64,000 nt of DNA from Longimicrobiales bacterium (GTDB lineage Bacteria > Gemmatimonadota > Gemmatimonadetes > Longimicrobiales > Gaopeijiaceae): assembly GCA_028823235.1 (NCBI GenBank), contig JAPKBW010000008.1, forward strand, positions 1-64,000, in the 5' to 3' direction. Position numbers and translations under genes: made by a program. Under the pieces are notes generated by a model. It did no database searches. It was not told where the DNA came from and saw nothing but the letters and a program-made list of their open reading frames with translations. How positions within the stretch are numbered: the stretch's first letter is position 1; every line of letters begins with the position of its first letter. This document shows positions 33,774 to 45,896 of the stretch, one piece after another.

Positions 33774-34646
33774 CTATCTCTGTTCTCCTCCTGAACGCGG
33801 GAAACGTCCTCTCATCCGTGCGGTCAGCGCGGGGCCAAGATAAATCTCTGCGACCTCGTCATTCCACACGAGTTCGCTCACTGTACCGCTCACGCGAATT
33901 CGACCTTCATACATGATGTATGCGCGGTCCACGATCTCCAATGTTTGTTCAACGTTGTGGTCTGAGATGACGACGCCGATTTGGCGATCCTTCAAGCCTC
34001 GTACGATTTCCTGGATGTCATGCACGGCGATTGGGTCGATACCCGCGAAGGGTTCATCGAGCAGCATAAACTTCGGCCGCTGGACGAGCGCACGGGTAAT
34101 CTCGAGTCGGCGGCGCTCCCCTCCTGAGAGCGCGTACGCCTTGCTCTTCCTGAGATTGGAAAGTCCGAGTTCGCCAAGTAGCTCATCGAGACGCGCGTTT
34201 TGCTCAGCCTTGGGTAGTCCAAGTGTTTCGAGAATCGCGAGCACGTTGTCTTCGACGTTCAGCTTACGGAAAATCGAGGGCTCCTGCGCCAGGTACCCGA
34301 GCCCTTTTCGGGCCCGCTTGAACATGGGAGTCCGTGTGAGGTCCTCATCATCGAGGTGCACGCTCCCTGCCTGTGGGGGAATCAGGCCGACCATCATGTA
34401 GAAGGTCGTTGTCTTCCCCGCCCCGTTGGGCCCGAGCAATCCGACGATCTCACCCTGATTCACTTCGATTGAGACGTCGTCCACCACCTTGCGATTGCGA
34501 TAGCTCTTGGTCAGTCCCTTTGCCCAGACCCGGCTGGAGCCGGCGTGTTGCTCCACCCCGGCGACCGGGGTCGAGTCGACGTGACTGTCCGTAGTCGCTG
34601 GTGCGTTTTCTTCGTGCATATCACTCGGCTCTAACGTTGTGTCCAC
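33774..34646 (-). CDS. lptB: LPS export ABC transporter ATPase
   Basis: 290 residues from a GTG at 34646 with GAGGA upstream, overlapping the preceding gene by 16 bp; an ATG at 34619 is possible. Walker [11 protein letters not shown]-loop [12 protein letters not shown], signature LSGGERRR, Walker [14 protein letters not shown] and switch His [10 protein letters not shown]. The residues [11 protein letters not shown] and VRDHNV-like tail are typical of LptB rather than branched amino-acid ATPases. It powers LptFG extraction of LPS; lptF and lptG are not in this window. About 35 residues of hydrophilic N-terminal extension are unusual. Confidence 0.92.
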   Translation of the reverse strand: MDTTLEPSDMHEENAPATTDSHVDSTPVAGVEQHAGSSRVWAKGLTKSYRNRKVVDDVSIEVNQGEIVGLLGPNGAGKTTTFYMMVGLIPPQAGSVHLDDEDLTRTPMFKRARKGLGYLAQEPSIFRKLNVEDNVLAILETLGLPKAEQNARLDELLGELGLSNLRKSKAYALSGGERRRLEITRALVQRPKFMLLDEPFAGIDPIAVHDIQEIVRGLKDRQIGVVISDHNVEQTLEIVDRAYIMYEGRIRVSGTVSELVWNDEVAEIYLGPALTARMRGRFPRSGGEQR

Positions 34647-36301
34647 GGTGCATCCTCGCGCGGGGGCGTTTCTTTCGCTGGTTCAGATCGTTCTTCTCGC
34701 GGATGAGGCTCCTGGCCCGACCCACTGCTTTGAATCTCTACCGCATCGTCGGAACTCACAGTGTCGATCGCTGTGGTATCCTGGATGACTCTTGACGTGT
34801 CGGCTGCCGCGCCAGCGGAGTCGGGTCCCACCAGAGCCGTATCTGCCGGCGGAGGGGGGAGGATCAATGGCTCTAGATGAACCCCGCGCGTCTGCCCCAC
34901 CACTTGCATCGCAGATACTTGACCCGCATCCATGTCGATCCGGATCTCTGTGCCGGTGACATAGTGCACTGCGGGGGGATCCGTTCCAGTTACCGCACTA
35001 GAATCGTTGGGCGGAAGTCGGTAAAGACTGCGAGCACCAGCGAGCGCGACGATGTGCTGCACGTCCATCTGGCCGTCGTCGGCTCCTTCATCGCGAGGTG
35101 CGAAAGTGACGACAATAGTGTCCCCCTCGAGCCAGTCCTGAAGCGCGACATCGGGGAGCAATGGGACGTTCAGAGAGTCCCCCGACGAGGAGACGCTGCG
35201 CGCTGATCCGGATGCAAACACTCGTTCCTGACGCTCGTTCGGGGCGATGACCTCCAGGGAGTCAGCCGTGAGTCGAAACGTCTTGATGATCGCCTCCGGA
35301 CGTTCGGCATCGGAGGAGGAGCGCTCGCCATCGACGCGGCGTAGCGACGTGGCCACCAGGCGCTCGAGCGCGCCCTCCCGGAGGAACATCCTGATCTGGG
35401 CCGCGGTCAACTCGAGGTCGGTAGCGATCAGCTTCGCGTCACGGGTCGCCCGGACTTCATTGGTCGCAGCACCTGGCGACCCCATTAGAATGGATCGACC
35501 TTCGAGCTGATAGGCCGAGCTCTCGACTCGCCCACCACCCTCGAGATTCAACCCGCTGCCGGCCTGGTCGTACTCCGCAGAATCGGCCCAGGCAAAGAGC
35601 GAGTCGCGCTGGATCTCGACGGAACCCGCCGCGGCGAAGTATCCACCCCCGCGAAGGAACATTCGATCGCTGACCACCCGGTACGGCTCAGTCGAGGCCG
35701 TCTCCTCCGGAACCGGGGGGCGTACCTCGGTGATTGCCGAGCTGTCACCCTCTGCGACTTCCTCGGGCAGCTCAGTGATCAGGGGCGGTGGAGCAAGTCG
35801 TGCCACGGGGCGAATTCCGTTGGCTGCGGTCGAGACGGTCATCTCCTCTTCGTCACGGAAGTCCGTCACCAGGAGGAGAACCAGGTCCCCATTATCGATT
35901 GTGGAGCCGCCCTCACCGTCTCGAATCGAAACATTGCCGTTGGCCTGGAGGCGGCCTTCGCGCTGAAAGTACCGCGCCTCGTCCGCTCGAAGCTCACGCC
36001 CGGGGGCAAGGTAGCGAACCCGACCAATGAGATCCTGCATCCCCCGGTTCTCGTAGGAGACGACAGAGTCAGCAAAGATTTCGACACCGTCGGTACAAAC
36101 GAAGTGGGGCCCGCCGATATACCAGACCGGTCCAATCTGCGGCAACGTCCGCAAGATGCCGTCATTGCGACCTTTAGAGCCGAACTCGCATCCGTCCATC
36201 TGAGCCGCGGCGACGGTGACATCACTTGCCAACAGCGCGCCGAGCAGCACCGATGCGTAGAGGAGGAGGCGACGCGAGGCCGGCCGGCATGGGATGATCA
36301 T
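34631..36301 (-). CDS. OstA/LptA-like periplasmic LPS transport protein (large)
   Basis: 556 residues from the ATG at 36301. Signal [23 protein letters not shown]. The N-terminal two thirds are OstA-like beta strands ([74 protein letters not shown]). The C-terminal ~90 residues are low-complexity Pro/Ser/Asp/Glu. LptA of E. coli has only ~185 residues, so this is an expanded version with several OstA repeats, perhaps spanning more of the periplasm. It lies between lptC and lptB, as lptA does. A GTG at 36349 is an alternative start overlapping lptC. Confidence 0.8.
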   Translation of the reverse strand: MIIPCRPASRRLLLYASVLLGALLASDVTVAAAQMDGCEFGSKGRNDGILRTLPQIGPVWYIGGPHFVCTDGVEIFADSVVSYENRGMQDLIGRVRYLAPGRELRADEARYFQREGRLQANGNVSIRDGEGGSTIDNGDLVLLLVTDFRDEEEMTVSTAANGIRPVARLAPPPLITELPEEVAEGDSSAITEVRPPVPEETASTEPYRVVSDRMFLRGGGYFAAAGSVEIQRDSLFAWADSAEYDQAGSGLNLEGGGRVESSAYQLEGRSILMGSPGAATNEVRATRDAKLIATDLELTAAQIRMFLREGALERLVATSLRRVDGERSSSDAERPEAIIKTFRLTADSLEVIAPNERQERVFASGSARSVSSSGDSLNVPLLPDVALQDWLEGDTIVVTFAPRDEGADDGQMDVQHIVALAGARSLYRLPPNDSSAVTGTDPPAVHYVTGTEIRIDMDAGQVSAMQVVGQTRGVHLEPLILPPPPADTALVGPDSAGAAADTSRVIQDTTAIDTVSSDDAVEIQSSGSGQEPHPREERSEPAKETPPREDAPWTQR

Positions 36302-36323
36302 CAGAGAGGCCGAGGTAAGTGTG

Positions 36324-36890
36324 TTACCGGTTCCGCGGGAGCCCGCCACGCATTCCGCGGATCGCCAGATTCTGAAACGTCATGTCCGATTCAAAGGCCG
36401 TGCCGCTGAAAACCGATCCGTCCTTCATTGTCCGGACCGTCGTCAAGTCGCTCCAAACTTTGTCGATGGCCTGATCGTAATAGATCTCGGCGCTCTCGAT
36501 CCGACTGGAGTCGGAATGAATCAGCAGGACGACGCCACCACGGGCGACCATGCGATTCGTCGCCTGGTTCCACTCGCCATCGGTCCCGCTGACAGTAGCA
36601 CGTTCGGCTCCATACTCGTCATAGAAGACGAGGGCCATCTGCCGCAATAGAGCGGTTGATGTCTCTTCGTACACAAAGGCGGTGTCTGCTTCCATCCTAC
36701 CCGAACGTACACCGTTGTCGGTTACGTAGCTGAGCATGCCAAACACCACATAGTCCGCCTCCATCGCCTGTAACTCTGCGTCGGCCACTGGCGTCTCGAG
36801 GTCTCGGTCACAGGCACTGAGTGCACCTGCCAGAACGAGTACGGTAAGACCGCGTACGGCCGAGGGGGCGGATATTCGTCGCGTCATCAT
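36324..36890 (-). CDS. lptC: LptC-like LPS export lipoprotein
   Basis: 188 residues. N-terminal lipoprotein signal (TVLVLAGALSAC). The rest matches the LptC/YrbK OstA-like fold: MEADYVVFGMLSYVTDNGVRSGRMEADTAF, LVFYDEYGAERATVSGTDGEWNQATNRMVARGG (two separate strands) and FSGTAFESDMTFQNLAIRGM, the last being the typical C-terminal strand EGxxFESDxxFxxY. Typical LptC is an inner-membrane-anchored bitopic protein; here a lipid anchor replaces the helix. Four bases separate it from kdsD. Confidence 0.82.
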   Translation of the reverse strand: MMTRRISAPSAVRGLTVLVLAGALSACDRDLETPVADAELQAMEADYVVFGMLSYVTDNGVRSGRMEADTAFVYEETSTALLRQMALVFYDEYGAERATVSGTDGEWNQATNRMVARGGVVLLIHSDSSRIESAEIYYDQAIDKVWSDLTTVRTMKDGSVFSGTAFESDMTFQNLAIRGMRGGLPRNR

Positions 36891-36894
36891 TGGG

Positions 36895-37878
36895 TCACAC
36901 TGCTCCAGCTTTCATCAGGTCATGCAGATGGATCATGCCCTCCAACCTCCCGTCACCCCCCACCACTGGAAGAGCCATGATTCCGTGCGCCTCCATCCTA
37001 CTCACTGCAGCCGACCCGAGTTCATTTGGATTTGCCGTCTTCGGCCCGTGGGTCATGACGTCTCGTACGGGGCAAGTTAAAAAATCTGCACTCCGCTCCA
37101 TGAGTCGAGTCAGATCACCGGCTGTCACTACGCCGCATACGGCTCCGGTCTCATCGACAATCGGCACTGTGCCGCGCATCTCGGCCAGGGGGCCGATCGT
37201 ATCTCGCATCACCGATGAGTCGCTGAGTGAGGGGTAGGTATCGGAGACCATCACGTCGGTAACCCGGACGGACAGTTTCTGCCCCAGCGCGCCTCCGGGG
37301 TGAAGCGCAGCGAAGTCGTCGGGCTTAAAGCCGTTGAGTTGCAGGACGGCAATCGCCAGCGCATCGCCCATCGCGAGAGCGGCCGTACTGGACGAGGTCG
37401 GTGCGAGGTCCATTGGGCAGGCTTCCTCCTCTACCGAACAGTCGAGGGCCACGGTTGCCTGCGCGGCGAGTGGGCTCTCGGCTGCCCCGACAAGTGCGAC
37501 AATCGGCACGCCGAGTCGACTGAAATAGCCGAGGAGTCCATCCATTTCGCCTGCCCGGCCGGATTTCGATACAACGAGCGCCACATCGTCACGAGTTACG
37601 ACGCCGAGGTCGCCATGGAGGGCCTCGACCGGGTGAAGAAAAATCGCCGGCGACCCAGTCGACGTGAGCGTCCCCGCCAACTTCCGGGCGATGTGACCGC
37701 TTTTGCCGATGCCACATGTGATCACACGTCCACCTGCCCTTGCGATCAGTCGACAAGCGTCGGCGAAGTCTGTGTCGAGTCGATCTGACAAGGCAGCCAC
37801 CGCTGCGGCTTCCAGCTTCAGTACCCGTCGACCCTCTTCTACCATGCGGCTGACGTCGATCTCGGCCGAGCTCGTCAT
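36895..37878 (-). CDS. kdsD: Arabinose-5-phosphate isomerase (SIS plus CBS domains)
   Basis: 327 residues. SIS domain with CGIGKSGHIARKLAGTLTSTGSPAIFLHPVEALHGDLG and VVSKSGRAGEMDGLL, a metal/active His in ALHPGGALGQKL, then a CBS pair (VSDTYPSLSDSSVMRDTIGPL onwards; GVVTAGDLTRLM and the C-terminal HLHDLMKAG). Converts ribulose-5-P to arabinose-5-P, the first step of Kdo synthesis. Overlaps kdsC by 4 bp. The KpsF/GutQ/KdsD paralogues cannot be told apart by sequence, but the context assigns it to Kdo. Confidence 0.93.
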   Translation of the reverse strand: MTSSAEIDVSRMVEEGRRVLKLEAAAVAALSDRLDTDFADACRLIARAGGRVITCGIGKSGHIARKLAGTLTSTGSPAIFLHPVEALHGDLGVVTRDDVALVVSKSGRAGEMDGLLGYFSRLGVPIVALVGAAESPLAAQATVALDCSVEEEACPMDLAPTSSSTAALAMGDALAIAVLQLNGFKPDDFAALHPGGALGQKLSVRVTDVMVSDTYPSLSDSSVMRDTIGPLAEMRGTVPIVDETGAVCGVVTAGDLTRLMERSADFLTCPVRDVMTHGPKTANPNELGSAAVSRMEAHGIMALPVVGGDGRLEGMIHLHDLMKAGAV

Positions 37879-38444
37879 GTGACAGATCGCGCTTTGACGT
37901 ACCGTTCAATGATCTCGCTCAGTACACCCCTTGCTTCGAGCAGAGCATCGCAAAATTCACGTGCTGCCCCGTGCCCACCTGACCGCGTCGCCTGCCAGTC
38001 CGCGACAGCGACGATCGGCGCGGTCGCATTTCTGACAGCCGCCTTGAGTCCGACTAGGCGCATGACGGCCAGGTCCGGAATATCGTCACCGATCATGGCG
38101 ACCTCGTCCCAGTTGACGCCTTTTCGCTCCAGGAGCTTCTCGACCACCTTGAGTTTGTGAGCGTCCGGCTCTTGGTGACATTCGTCGATGCCGAGTTCCC
38201 GCGCTCGCAGCGCGGTCGCTTCCGACACGCGGCCCGAAACGATCGCGACTTCAATGCCGCCCCAGCCGAGCATCTTGATACCGACACCGTCCTGAATGTC
38301 GAAGCGCTTCAGTTCCAGAGTTGAGCCGTCGCTAGCCTCACCCAGGTATAAACCTGCATCGGTCAGCACTCCATCTACGTCGAAGATCACGAGTCGGATC
38401 TTTTGAGCTAGGATCGCATCAATCGGGTTCGCCTGCACGCTCAT
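37875..38444 (-). CDS. kdsC: 3-deoxy-D-manno-octulosonate 8-phosphate phosphatase
   Basis: 189 residues. HAD superfamily, C0-type with no cap: nucleophile Asp22 and acid Asp24 in LVIFDVDGVLTDAGLY, SGRVSEATALRARELGI with the motif II Ser, the Lys in the following helix (DAHKLKVVEKLL) and MIGDDIPDLAVM as motif IV. Removes phosphate from Kdo-8-P. Start overlaps kdsA stop by 4 bp and its stop overlaps kdsD, so all three are coupled. Confidence 0.93.
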   Translation of the reverse strand: MSVQANPIDAILAQKIRLVIFDVDGVLTDAGLYLGEASDGSTLELKRFDIQDGVGIKMLGWGGIEVAIVSGRVSEATALRARELGIDECHQEPDAHKLKVVEKLLERKGVNWDEVAMIGDDIPDLAVMRLVGLKAAVRNATAPIVAVADWQATRSGGHGAAREFCDALLEARGVLSEIIERYVKARSVT

Positions 38445-39256
38445 GACTGTGCACCTCCAGTTGATACCGCCGGAAGGCTCAGAGCAGCACGAATGCGAAG
38501 GACGTCCTCGATTAGGCTAGGCAACTCCGTGAGCGGTAGCATATTCGTGCCGTCCGAGGGCGCCCTGGCAGGATCGGGATGGGTTTCGAGAAAGAGTCCG
38601 TCGCATCCAGCAGCAACGGCGGCGCGGACAAGCGCGGGGATATGGGTCGGATCACCCCCACTGGCCCCATCAGCAGCTCCTGGACGCTGAACGGAGTGCG
38701 TGCCGTCGAAGATGGCAGGCGCGCCTGTCGCAGCCCTGAGGCGAGCGAAAGAGCGCATATCCACGACGAGATCCCCGTACCCGTGAATCGTCCCGCGTTC
38801 GGTGATTGCGATGTCAAATGCACCGGATTGGCGCACCTTGTGCGCGGCCGCTGTCATTTCCTCTGGTGCCATCCATTGACCCTTCTTGATGTTGACCGCC
38901 TTTCCGGTTCGCCCGGCAGCCACCAACAGATCTGTCTGTCGACAGAGAAATGCCGGAATTTGCAGGACGTCCATCACTTCACCTGCGGGCTCCGCCTGAT
39001 AGGGTTCATGGATGTCGGTCAGTACGGCCAGTCCAGTCTCTGCTCGTACCCGCTCAAGTCGAGTCAGCCCGTTGGTAAGGCCTGGTCCGCGCGGGGCCTC
39101 GAATGTCGACCGGTTTGCCTTATCGAAAGAGCCTTTGAAAACGATGTCGAGTCCCGTGCTCGCGGCCAAAGCGACAAGTTCTCTCGCGACTTCGAGGTTG
39201 AGTCCGTCGTCTTCGAGGGTGCATGGCCCCGCGATGAGTAGGAATCGGTCGAACAT
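38441..39256 (-). CDS. kdsA: 3-deoxy-8-phosphooctulonate synthase
   Basis: 271 residues, TIM barrel. LIAGPCTLEDDGLNLEVARELV, VFKGSFDKANRSTFEAPRGPGL, VLTDIHEPYQAEPAGEVMDVLQIPAFLCRQTDLL, NIKKGQWMAPEEM and FDGTHSVQRPG are the conserved PEP and arabinose-5-P sites. Condenses PEP with arabinose-5-P to Kdo-8-P. PAFLCRQTDL and the metal-type residues suggest class assignment by the Asn/Cys switch near the N-terminus: the position after IAGP is Cys (CTLE), which is the feature of metal-dependent KdsA. 21 bp after pyrG. Confidence 0.94.
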   Translation of the reverse strand: MFDRFLLIAGPCTLEDDGLNLEVARELVALAASTGLDIVFKGSFDKANRSTFEAPRGPGLTNGLTRLERVRAETGLAVLTDIHEPYQAEPAGEVMDVLQIPAFLCRQTDLLVAAGRTGKAVNIKKGQWMAPEEMTAAAHKVRQSGAFDIAITERGTIHGYGDLVVDMRSFARLRAATGAPAIFDGTHSVQRPGAADGASGGDPTHIPALVRAAVAAGCDGLFLETHPDPARAPSDGTNMLPLTELPSLIEDVLRIRAALSLPAVSTGGAQS

Positions 39257-39277
39257 GTCGTCGCGCCCCGAGGGAGA

Positions 39278-41724
<2,447 letters not shown>

Positions 41725-41825
41725 CTGACTTTTCCGAGGCCGGAGAGGCGGAGCGTAGAAACAAAAATCACGCCTGGAAAGCTATCGTGAGGCAGGGTGC
41801 AGGGTCAACCAGTGGGCAGACAGCA

Positions 41826-41960
41826 TCAAAGCTGAAGAAAGTGTTTGACGAGCGGTCTTTTGTGCGTGCTGATCAAGGACTCAGAATGAAACTGAATCCC
41901 CCAAAAGCGCGAGCGTTCCATATCGAATGGACTGGATCTAGACACGATCCTCGTGGGAAG
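41826..41960 (-). pseudogene. C-terminal relic of a TrpG/PabA-like glutamine amidotransferase
   Basis: On the minus strand the last ~26 codons before the stop at 41826 read RFWGIQFHSESLISTHKR followed by PLVKHFLQL, which matches the end of anthranilate/aminodeoxychorismate synthase component II (GVQFHPESILTEHG...LLxNFL), with the catalytic His and Glu retained. Upstream, the frame (to 42296) no longer resembles the family, and no catalytic Cys block exists. Hence a short relic. The left limit at 41960 is approximate. Confidence 0.45.
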
Positions 41961-41990
41961 CGCTGCATGCGGTCGCTTCGAGCTCCCTAG

Positions 41991-42290
41991 GTTACCGAGA
42001 ACCACATTTTTGAGACCGCCATTCTGATTCAGGAAGGTGGTCCGCCGAAGGACCTCGCGCGTATCGTGGTGCGGGATGGAAAGGGACTTGGAGATCTCCG
42101 CCGAACGGAAGGCATCGCCCTCGAGATCGCCGTCAACGATGCCAATGAGCAGCAGCTGCTCGAACTGGAGCTGGCGGAACTCGAAGCGCACTGGAGATGA
42201 GAAGAAGAACTCGCGTCGATCATCGACGGTGAACTGACGCCGGCCCCCATTCTCGAACAGCTGTGTCGGATGGTCTCGGCAGGCAGCTAG
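41991..42290 (+). pseudogene. Start-less relic ORF with internal TGA
   Basis: On the plus strand a protein-like frame runs from GTT at 41991 (directly after an in-frame TAG) to TAG at 42288-42290, interrupted once by TGA at 42198-42200. Its translation begins VTENHIFETAILIQEGG and includes ALEIAVNDANEQQLLELELA, LEAHWR-stop-EEELASIIDGELTPAPILEQL. The amphipathic Glu/Leu-rich helix before and after the TGA stays in phase, so the TGA looks like a point mutation of an Arg codon. I do not recognise the family. No start codon or ribosome site: a dead fragment. Confidence 0.5.
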
Positions 42291-42322
42291 CTCCACGCGG
42301 CCAATCCCTCAAGCTAGAGACC

Positions 42323-44140
42323 TTAATAGTCGACCGGGCGTAGATAGAACTCTCCAATGGCGCTGGAGGACAGCACTGCGACAGTAGGAAGCTCTCTCTT
42401 CCAGTGCGTTGACCCCAATCGCTTGTGGACCAATTCGACGGCCTCCGCATCGAATCCCATCTGAAGCAGATCCTCAACCTCATGGCCCCGCACCATCCAG
42501 TGCAGGATCGGATCAGCATCGCGATACGAGACCCCGAGTTCGTCTTCGTCGTTGACCCCCTTTACCAGATCCGCCGTGGCAGGCTTGTCTATGATCGGGT
42601 CGGGGACGCCAAGATGTCTTGCGAGCGCCCACACCTGTGTCTTGAAGAGATCTCCGATCGGGTTGATCGGCGGAGAATCGTCGGCATGCCAAGTGAAGTA
42701 CCCGAGCAGGCGCTCGCTTTTGTTCCCGGTCCCGAGGGGCAGGGCGCCGATTTTCGCGGACTGGTCGAAGAGAATCACGGCGCGTAAGCGGGCCATGAGG
42801 TTCCCTTTCCGAAGCGCCGAAACATCGGGTTCATATGTCTGGACATACCTGTCGATCGACTCCGAAATCTCGATCGTCCGCTCATGCGCTCCCGTCGCCT
42901 CGAGCGCGAGAGCCGCGTGATCCAGGCTGTCGCTGCTTGAAGTGCGGTACGGGAGCCGAAATCCGTACACGTTTTCAGGCCCAAGAGCGGCGCAGGCCAG
43001 ATAGAGCGATACCGCTGAGTCCACTCCACCCGACACCCCCACCACGACGCGCCCGAAACCCCGGCGGCGGCGCACCTCTTCCCGAATAAACTCAATGAGC
43101 GTGCGTTCAACGAGTTCCGTATCCAGAGTCAGGATCGCCGGGTCCCGACGGGATGGGTGGTCGGGGGCGCTCGCGCCCGATCCGCTGAGAGTCCTAGGGC
43201 CCGTGGGGAGGTTGTCGGGCTTTTCAAAATCCTCAGGTGGTGGCTCAGGATCGCACGCGGTTCGAAGCGAGCGTTCGAGGTGGGGTAACATCTGCTCAAG
43301 GTCGGACAGGAGCGGAGTAGCCGCGCGCGTGCGATCGATCTCGGTTGCATCGAGATCGGCAATCGTGACTGACTCTTCGAAGAGCGGCCCTCGCGCGAGG
43401 TTCCGGCCGTCAGGCGCGACCGCCACTGACCCGCCGGGAAACAGTTTGCCCCCTTCGGACCCGGCAAGTTGCGAAACCGCTACGAACACTCCGTGCTCGA
43501 TGGCAGTCGCGGAGGCGAGTCGGTCCCACTGCTCGAGGTTGAGCGGTCGCCCGCCCTTCGTGGGCGTGAAATCTCGAGCGGGTGATGCACTGACAACCAG
43601 GATCAGTTCTGCCCCTCCGACAGCGAGGATCGTTGCGGGGAGCGCATGCCATGCGTCCTCACAGATCAGCATGCCCATACGCCCGAAGCGCGTGTCGAAC
43701 GCCCGGATATCCGTTCCTGGTTCTACGAAACGCGCCTCATCGAAGACGCCGTAGGTGGGCAGAAACATCTTCCTGTGAACGTGGCGAGCCTGATAGGCAC
43801 CCTCGCGGGGCTCGAGATAGGCGACGCTGTTATACAGACGCCGATTCCAGCGTTCGTAGAAGCCGACCACGATATCGGGCGCGCCATCCCTTGCCTGCCC
43901 TATCCCGGTGACGAGCTCCTCGATCGTCATCGCAGCCTCGGTCACTCCTCCTTCGAGGAAGTATCCGGACAGGGCCGCCTCAGGAAAGACTACGACGTCC
44001 GCCCGTGCACGAGCCTTGCCCGCGACAACGGATACACGACGGAGGTTTCCCTCAACATTGCCCTTGTCGGGCTTGAACTGCGCAAGTGCGAGCCTCAATG
44101 GCGGTCGCACCAAGTCTCGATTCATCGCCGGGGCTGGCAT
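42323..44140 (-). CDS. nadE: Glutamine-dependent NAD+ synthetase
   Basis: 605 residues. N-terminal nitrilase-type amidase domain with the triad Glu54 (VVFPEAALSGY), Lys124 (HRKMFLPTYG) and Cys160 (LICEDAWHA); C-terminal synthetase with the P-loop VVVGVSGGVDSAVSLYLA, LGTGNKSERLLGYFTWHAD and PATADLV. Converts deamido-NAD to NAD using glutamine ammonia. The ATG at 44140 has AAGGA just upstream. Divergent from the ctp protease gene, with 131 bp between starts. Confidence 0.95.
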   Translation of the reverse strand: MPAPAMNRDLVRPPLRLALAQFKPDKGNVEGNLRRVSVVAGKARARADVVVFPEAALSGYFLEGGVTEAAMTIEELVTGIGQARDGAPDIVVGFYERWNRRLYNSVAYLEPREGAYQARHVHRKMFLPTYGVFDEARFVEPGTDIRAFDTRFGRMGMLICEDAWHALPATILAVGGAELILVVSASPARDFTPTKGGRPLNLEQWDRLASATAIEHGVFVAVSQLAGSEGGKLFPGGSVAVAPDGRNLARGPLFEESVTIADLDATEIDRTRAATPLLSDLEQMLPHLERSLRTACDPEPPPEDFEKPDNLPTGPRTLSGSGASAPDHPSRRDPAILTLDTELVERTLIEFIREEVRRRRGFGRVVVGVSGGVDSAVSLYLACAALGPENVYGFRLPYRTSSSDSLDHAALALEATGAHERTIEISESIDRYVQTYEPDVSALRKGNLMARLRAVILFDQSAKIGALPLGTGNKSERLLGYFTWHADDSPPINPIGDLFKTQVWALARHLGVPDPIIDKPATADLVKGVNDEDELGVSYRDADPILHWMVRGHEVEDLLQMGFDAEAVELVHKRLGSTHWKRELPTVAVLSSSAIGEFYLRPVDY

Positions 44141-44271
44141 TCGGTCCTTTCGCTCTGTTCGACGGAGGTGAAAGATACGAGTTCGTCCGTGTCAGTGCAG
44201 GTCACGGAACGACCCCGGCCGAAGCGGGGTTAAAAAACTTGCCTACAAATCGTCGACATGAAGGGCGCTGG

Positions 44272-45885
44272 ATGATCAAGCGACTCGCCGCATCCGTCAC
44301 ATTTGCCTTCTTATTCACTACGGGAGCCGTCACCGCGCAGAGTGTCCCTGACTTTACGCGCCCGATGGGCGAGGGTCCGCCAGAGGTGGAGGTTCTCGTG
44401 AGCGCGGTCGACGCGATCTCCAGTATGCACATGGAGTCGTTCAGTGATTCCCTCCTTTGGGAGGGGGCAATCGACGGCCTTATCGAGGCCCTCGACGATC
44501 CGTATGCGGAGCTCTTTACGCCGCAGGACGCAGAGGAATGGGAAGAGGACACCACCGGGAATTACTCGGGCATCGGTCTTCAGATCACGCTGTTGAACGA
44601 CGAGATCACGGTAACAGCGGTCTTCCGAGGGTTCCCTGCGAGTGAGCACGGGCTGGCTGTCGGCGACGTCATCGTCGGGGTCAACGCCTACGACGCGACT
44701 GACTGGGATACCGGTATGGCCGCGGATACCATCCGTGGCCCTGTTGGCACCAGTGTTGAGGTGCACATCAAGCGCTTGGGGTATGAGCAGCCGATCACCT
44801 ATGACATCACTCGTGCCGCGGTTCACGTGCCGGCTGTGACCTGGGGCATTCTTGAAGAGGACATTGGGTACGTCATCATGGACCGAGTGGCTCGCAACGC
44901 CGCCCGGGAGATGAACGAGGCGCTCGCGGAGCTCGAGGGCCGCAAGGGACTGATTATCGATCTTCGTCGGAATCCCGGGGGCTTCCTCAACGAGTCCCTC
45001 ATGCTCGCAGATCTCTTTCTGCCGACCGGTTCTACGCTGGCGAGTACCGTCCAACGCGCGCCTGGGGGCAGTGCCGAAACGCCCGAAACGGAATCGTACG
45101 GAGACCGTTGGCCGCAACTCGTGCCTGACCTCCCGATTGTGATTCTCGTTGATGAGTTCACAGCCTCCGGTGCTGAAATTCTGGCCGGTGCGCTCCAAGA
45201 CTATGATCGTGCGATTGTCCTAGGCCAGCGGACCTTCGGAAAGGGCGTTGTTCAGACCGTAATGGATCTTCCGTACGGCCGGAAACTGCGATTCACTACG
45301 GGATCATGGCTCACGCCGCTCGGACGGTCTTTGCAGCGTCCGCGAGACCGTCAGATGGTCCCGCTCGAAGAGGATCTCGATAACGCGCCACGCATTCAGT
45401 CCGGCGAGGGTCGTGAATTGATCAACGCAGGCGGGGTTTTTCCGGATCTCGAGATCCAGGACGACACGCTAAAGACCACCGAACAGGACTTCATCCGTGC
45501 CTCGAACGAAGCCCAGTTCCCACTGGGGCTCAGGATTGCCGAGGCAGGACTCGCGACGGCGACAGTTCGCCGGGCAGCAAACGAGGGGCCGGGAATTACC
45601 GATTCAGAATTCGAGGACTTTCTGACTTCCCTTGTCGATGAAGGGCTCGAAGGCTCACTACTAGAAAGTGATGACGTTAATGCCTATTTGCGGTGGCGCA
45701 TGCACATGTCGACCGCCCAGCGAATGGATGACATCGCGGTCGAGGCACGCTTCCGCGCGGAGCGGGATCCTGTGCTGACCGAGGCGATCCAGCTGCTCCT
45801 CAATGCTCAGTCGCAGAGTGATCTAATCCAGGCCGTTGACGCCGCGCCGGGTGCAACACAGGCCCCTGGGTCAGGCGGCAGGTAG
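44272..45885 (+). CDS. C-terminal processing protease, S41 family with PDZ domain
   Basis: 537 residues from the ATG at 44272 (AAGGG upstream); the frame is open to 44086 but that part overlaps nadE. Signal peptide SVTFAFLFTTGAVTAQ. A PDZ domain spans ~95-180 (GNYSGIGLQITLLNDEITV, GLAVGDVIVGVNAYDA). Catalytic dyad Ser299 (LVDEFTASGAEILAGAL) and Lys324 (QRTFGKGVVQTV). Periplasmic tail-specific protease. About 200 residues after the catalytic core are an unassigned helical domain. The only plus-strand gene right of the dif site. Confidence 0.9.
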   Translation: MIKRLAASVTFAFLFTTGAVTAQSVPDFTRPMGEGPPEVEVLVSAVDAISSMHMESFSDSLLWEGAIDGLIEALDDPYAELFTPQDAEEWEEDTTGNYSGIGLQITLLNDEITVTAVFRGFPASEHGLAVGDVIVGVNAYDATDWDTGMAADTIRGPVGTSVEVHIKRLGYEQPITYDITRAAVHVPAVTWGILEEDIGYVIMDRVARNAAREMNEALAELEGRKGLIIDLRRNPGGFLNESLMLADLFLPTGSTLASTVQRAPGGSAETPETESYGDRWPQLVPDLPIVILVDEFTASGAEILAGALQDYDRAIVLGQRTFGKGVVQTVMDLPYGRKLRFTTGSWLTPLGRSLQRPRDRQMVPLEEDLDNAPRIQSGEGRELINAGGVFPDLEIQDDTLKTTEQDFIRASNEAQFPLGLRIAEAGLATATVRRAANEGPGITDSEFEDFLTSLVDEGLEGSLLESDDVNAYLRWRMHMSTAQRMDDIAVEARFRAERDPVLTEAIQLLLNAQSQSDLIQAVDAAPGATQAPGSGGR

Positions 45886-45896
45886 CGCCGGACTCT

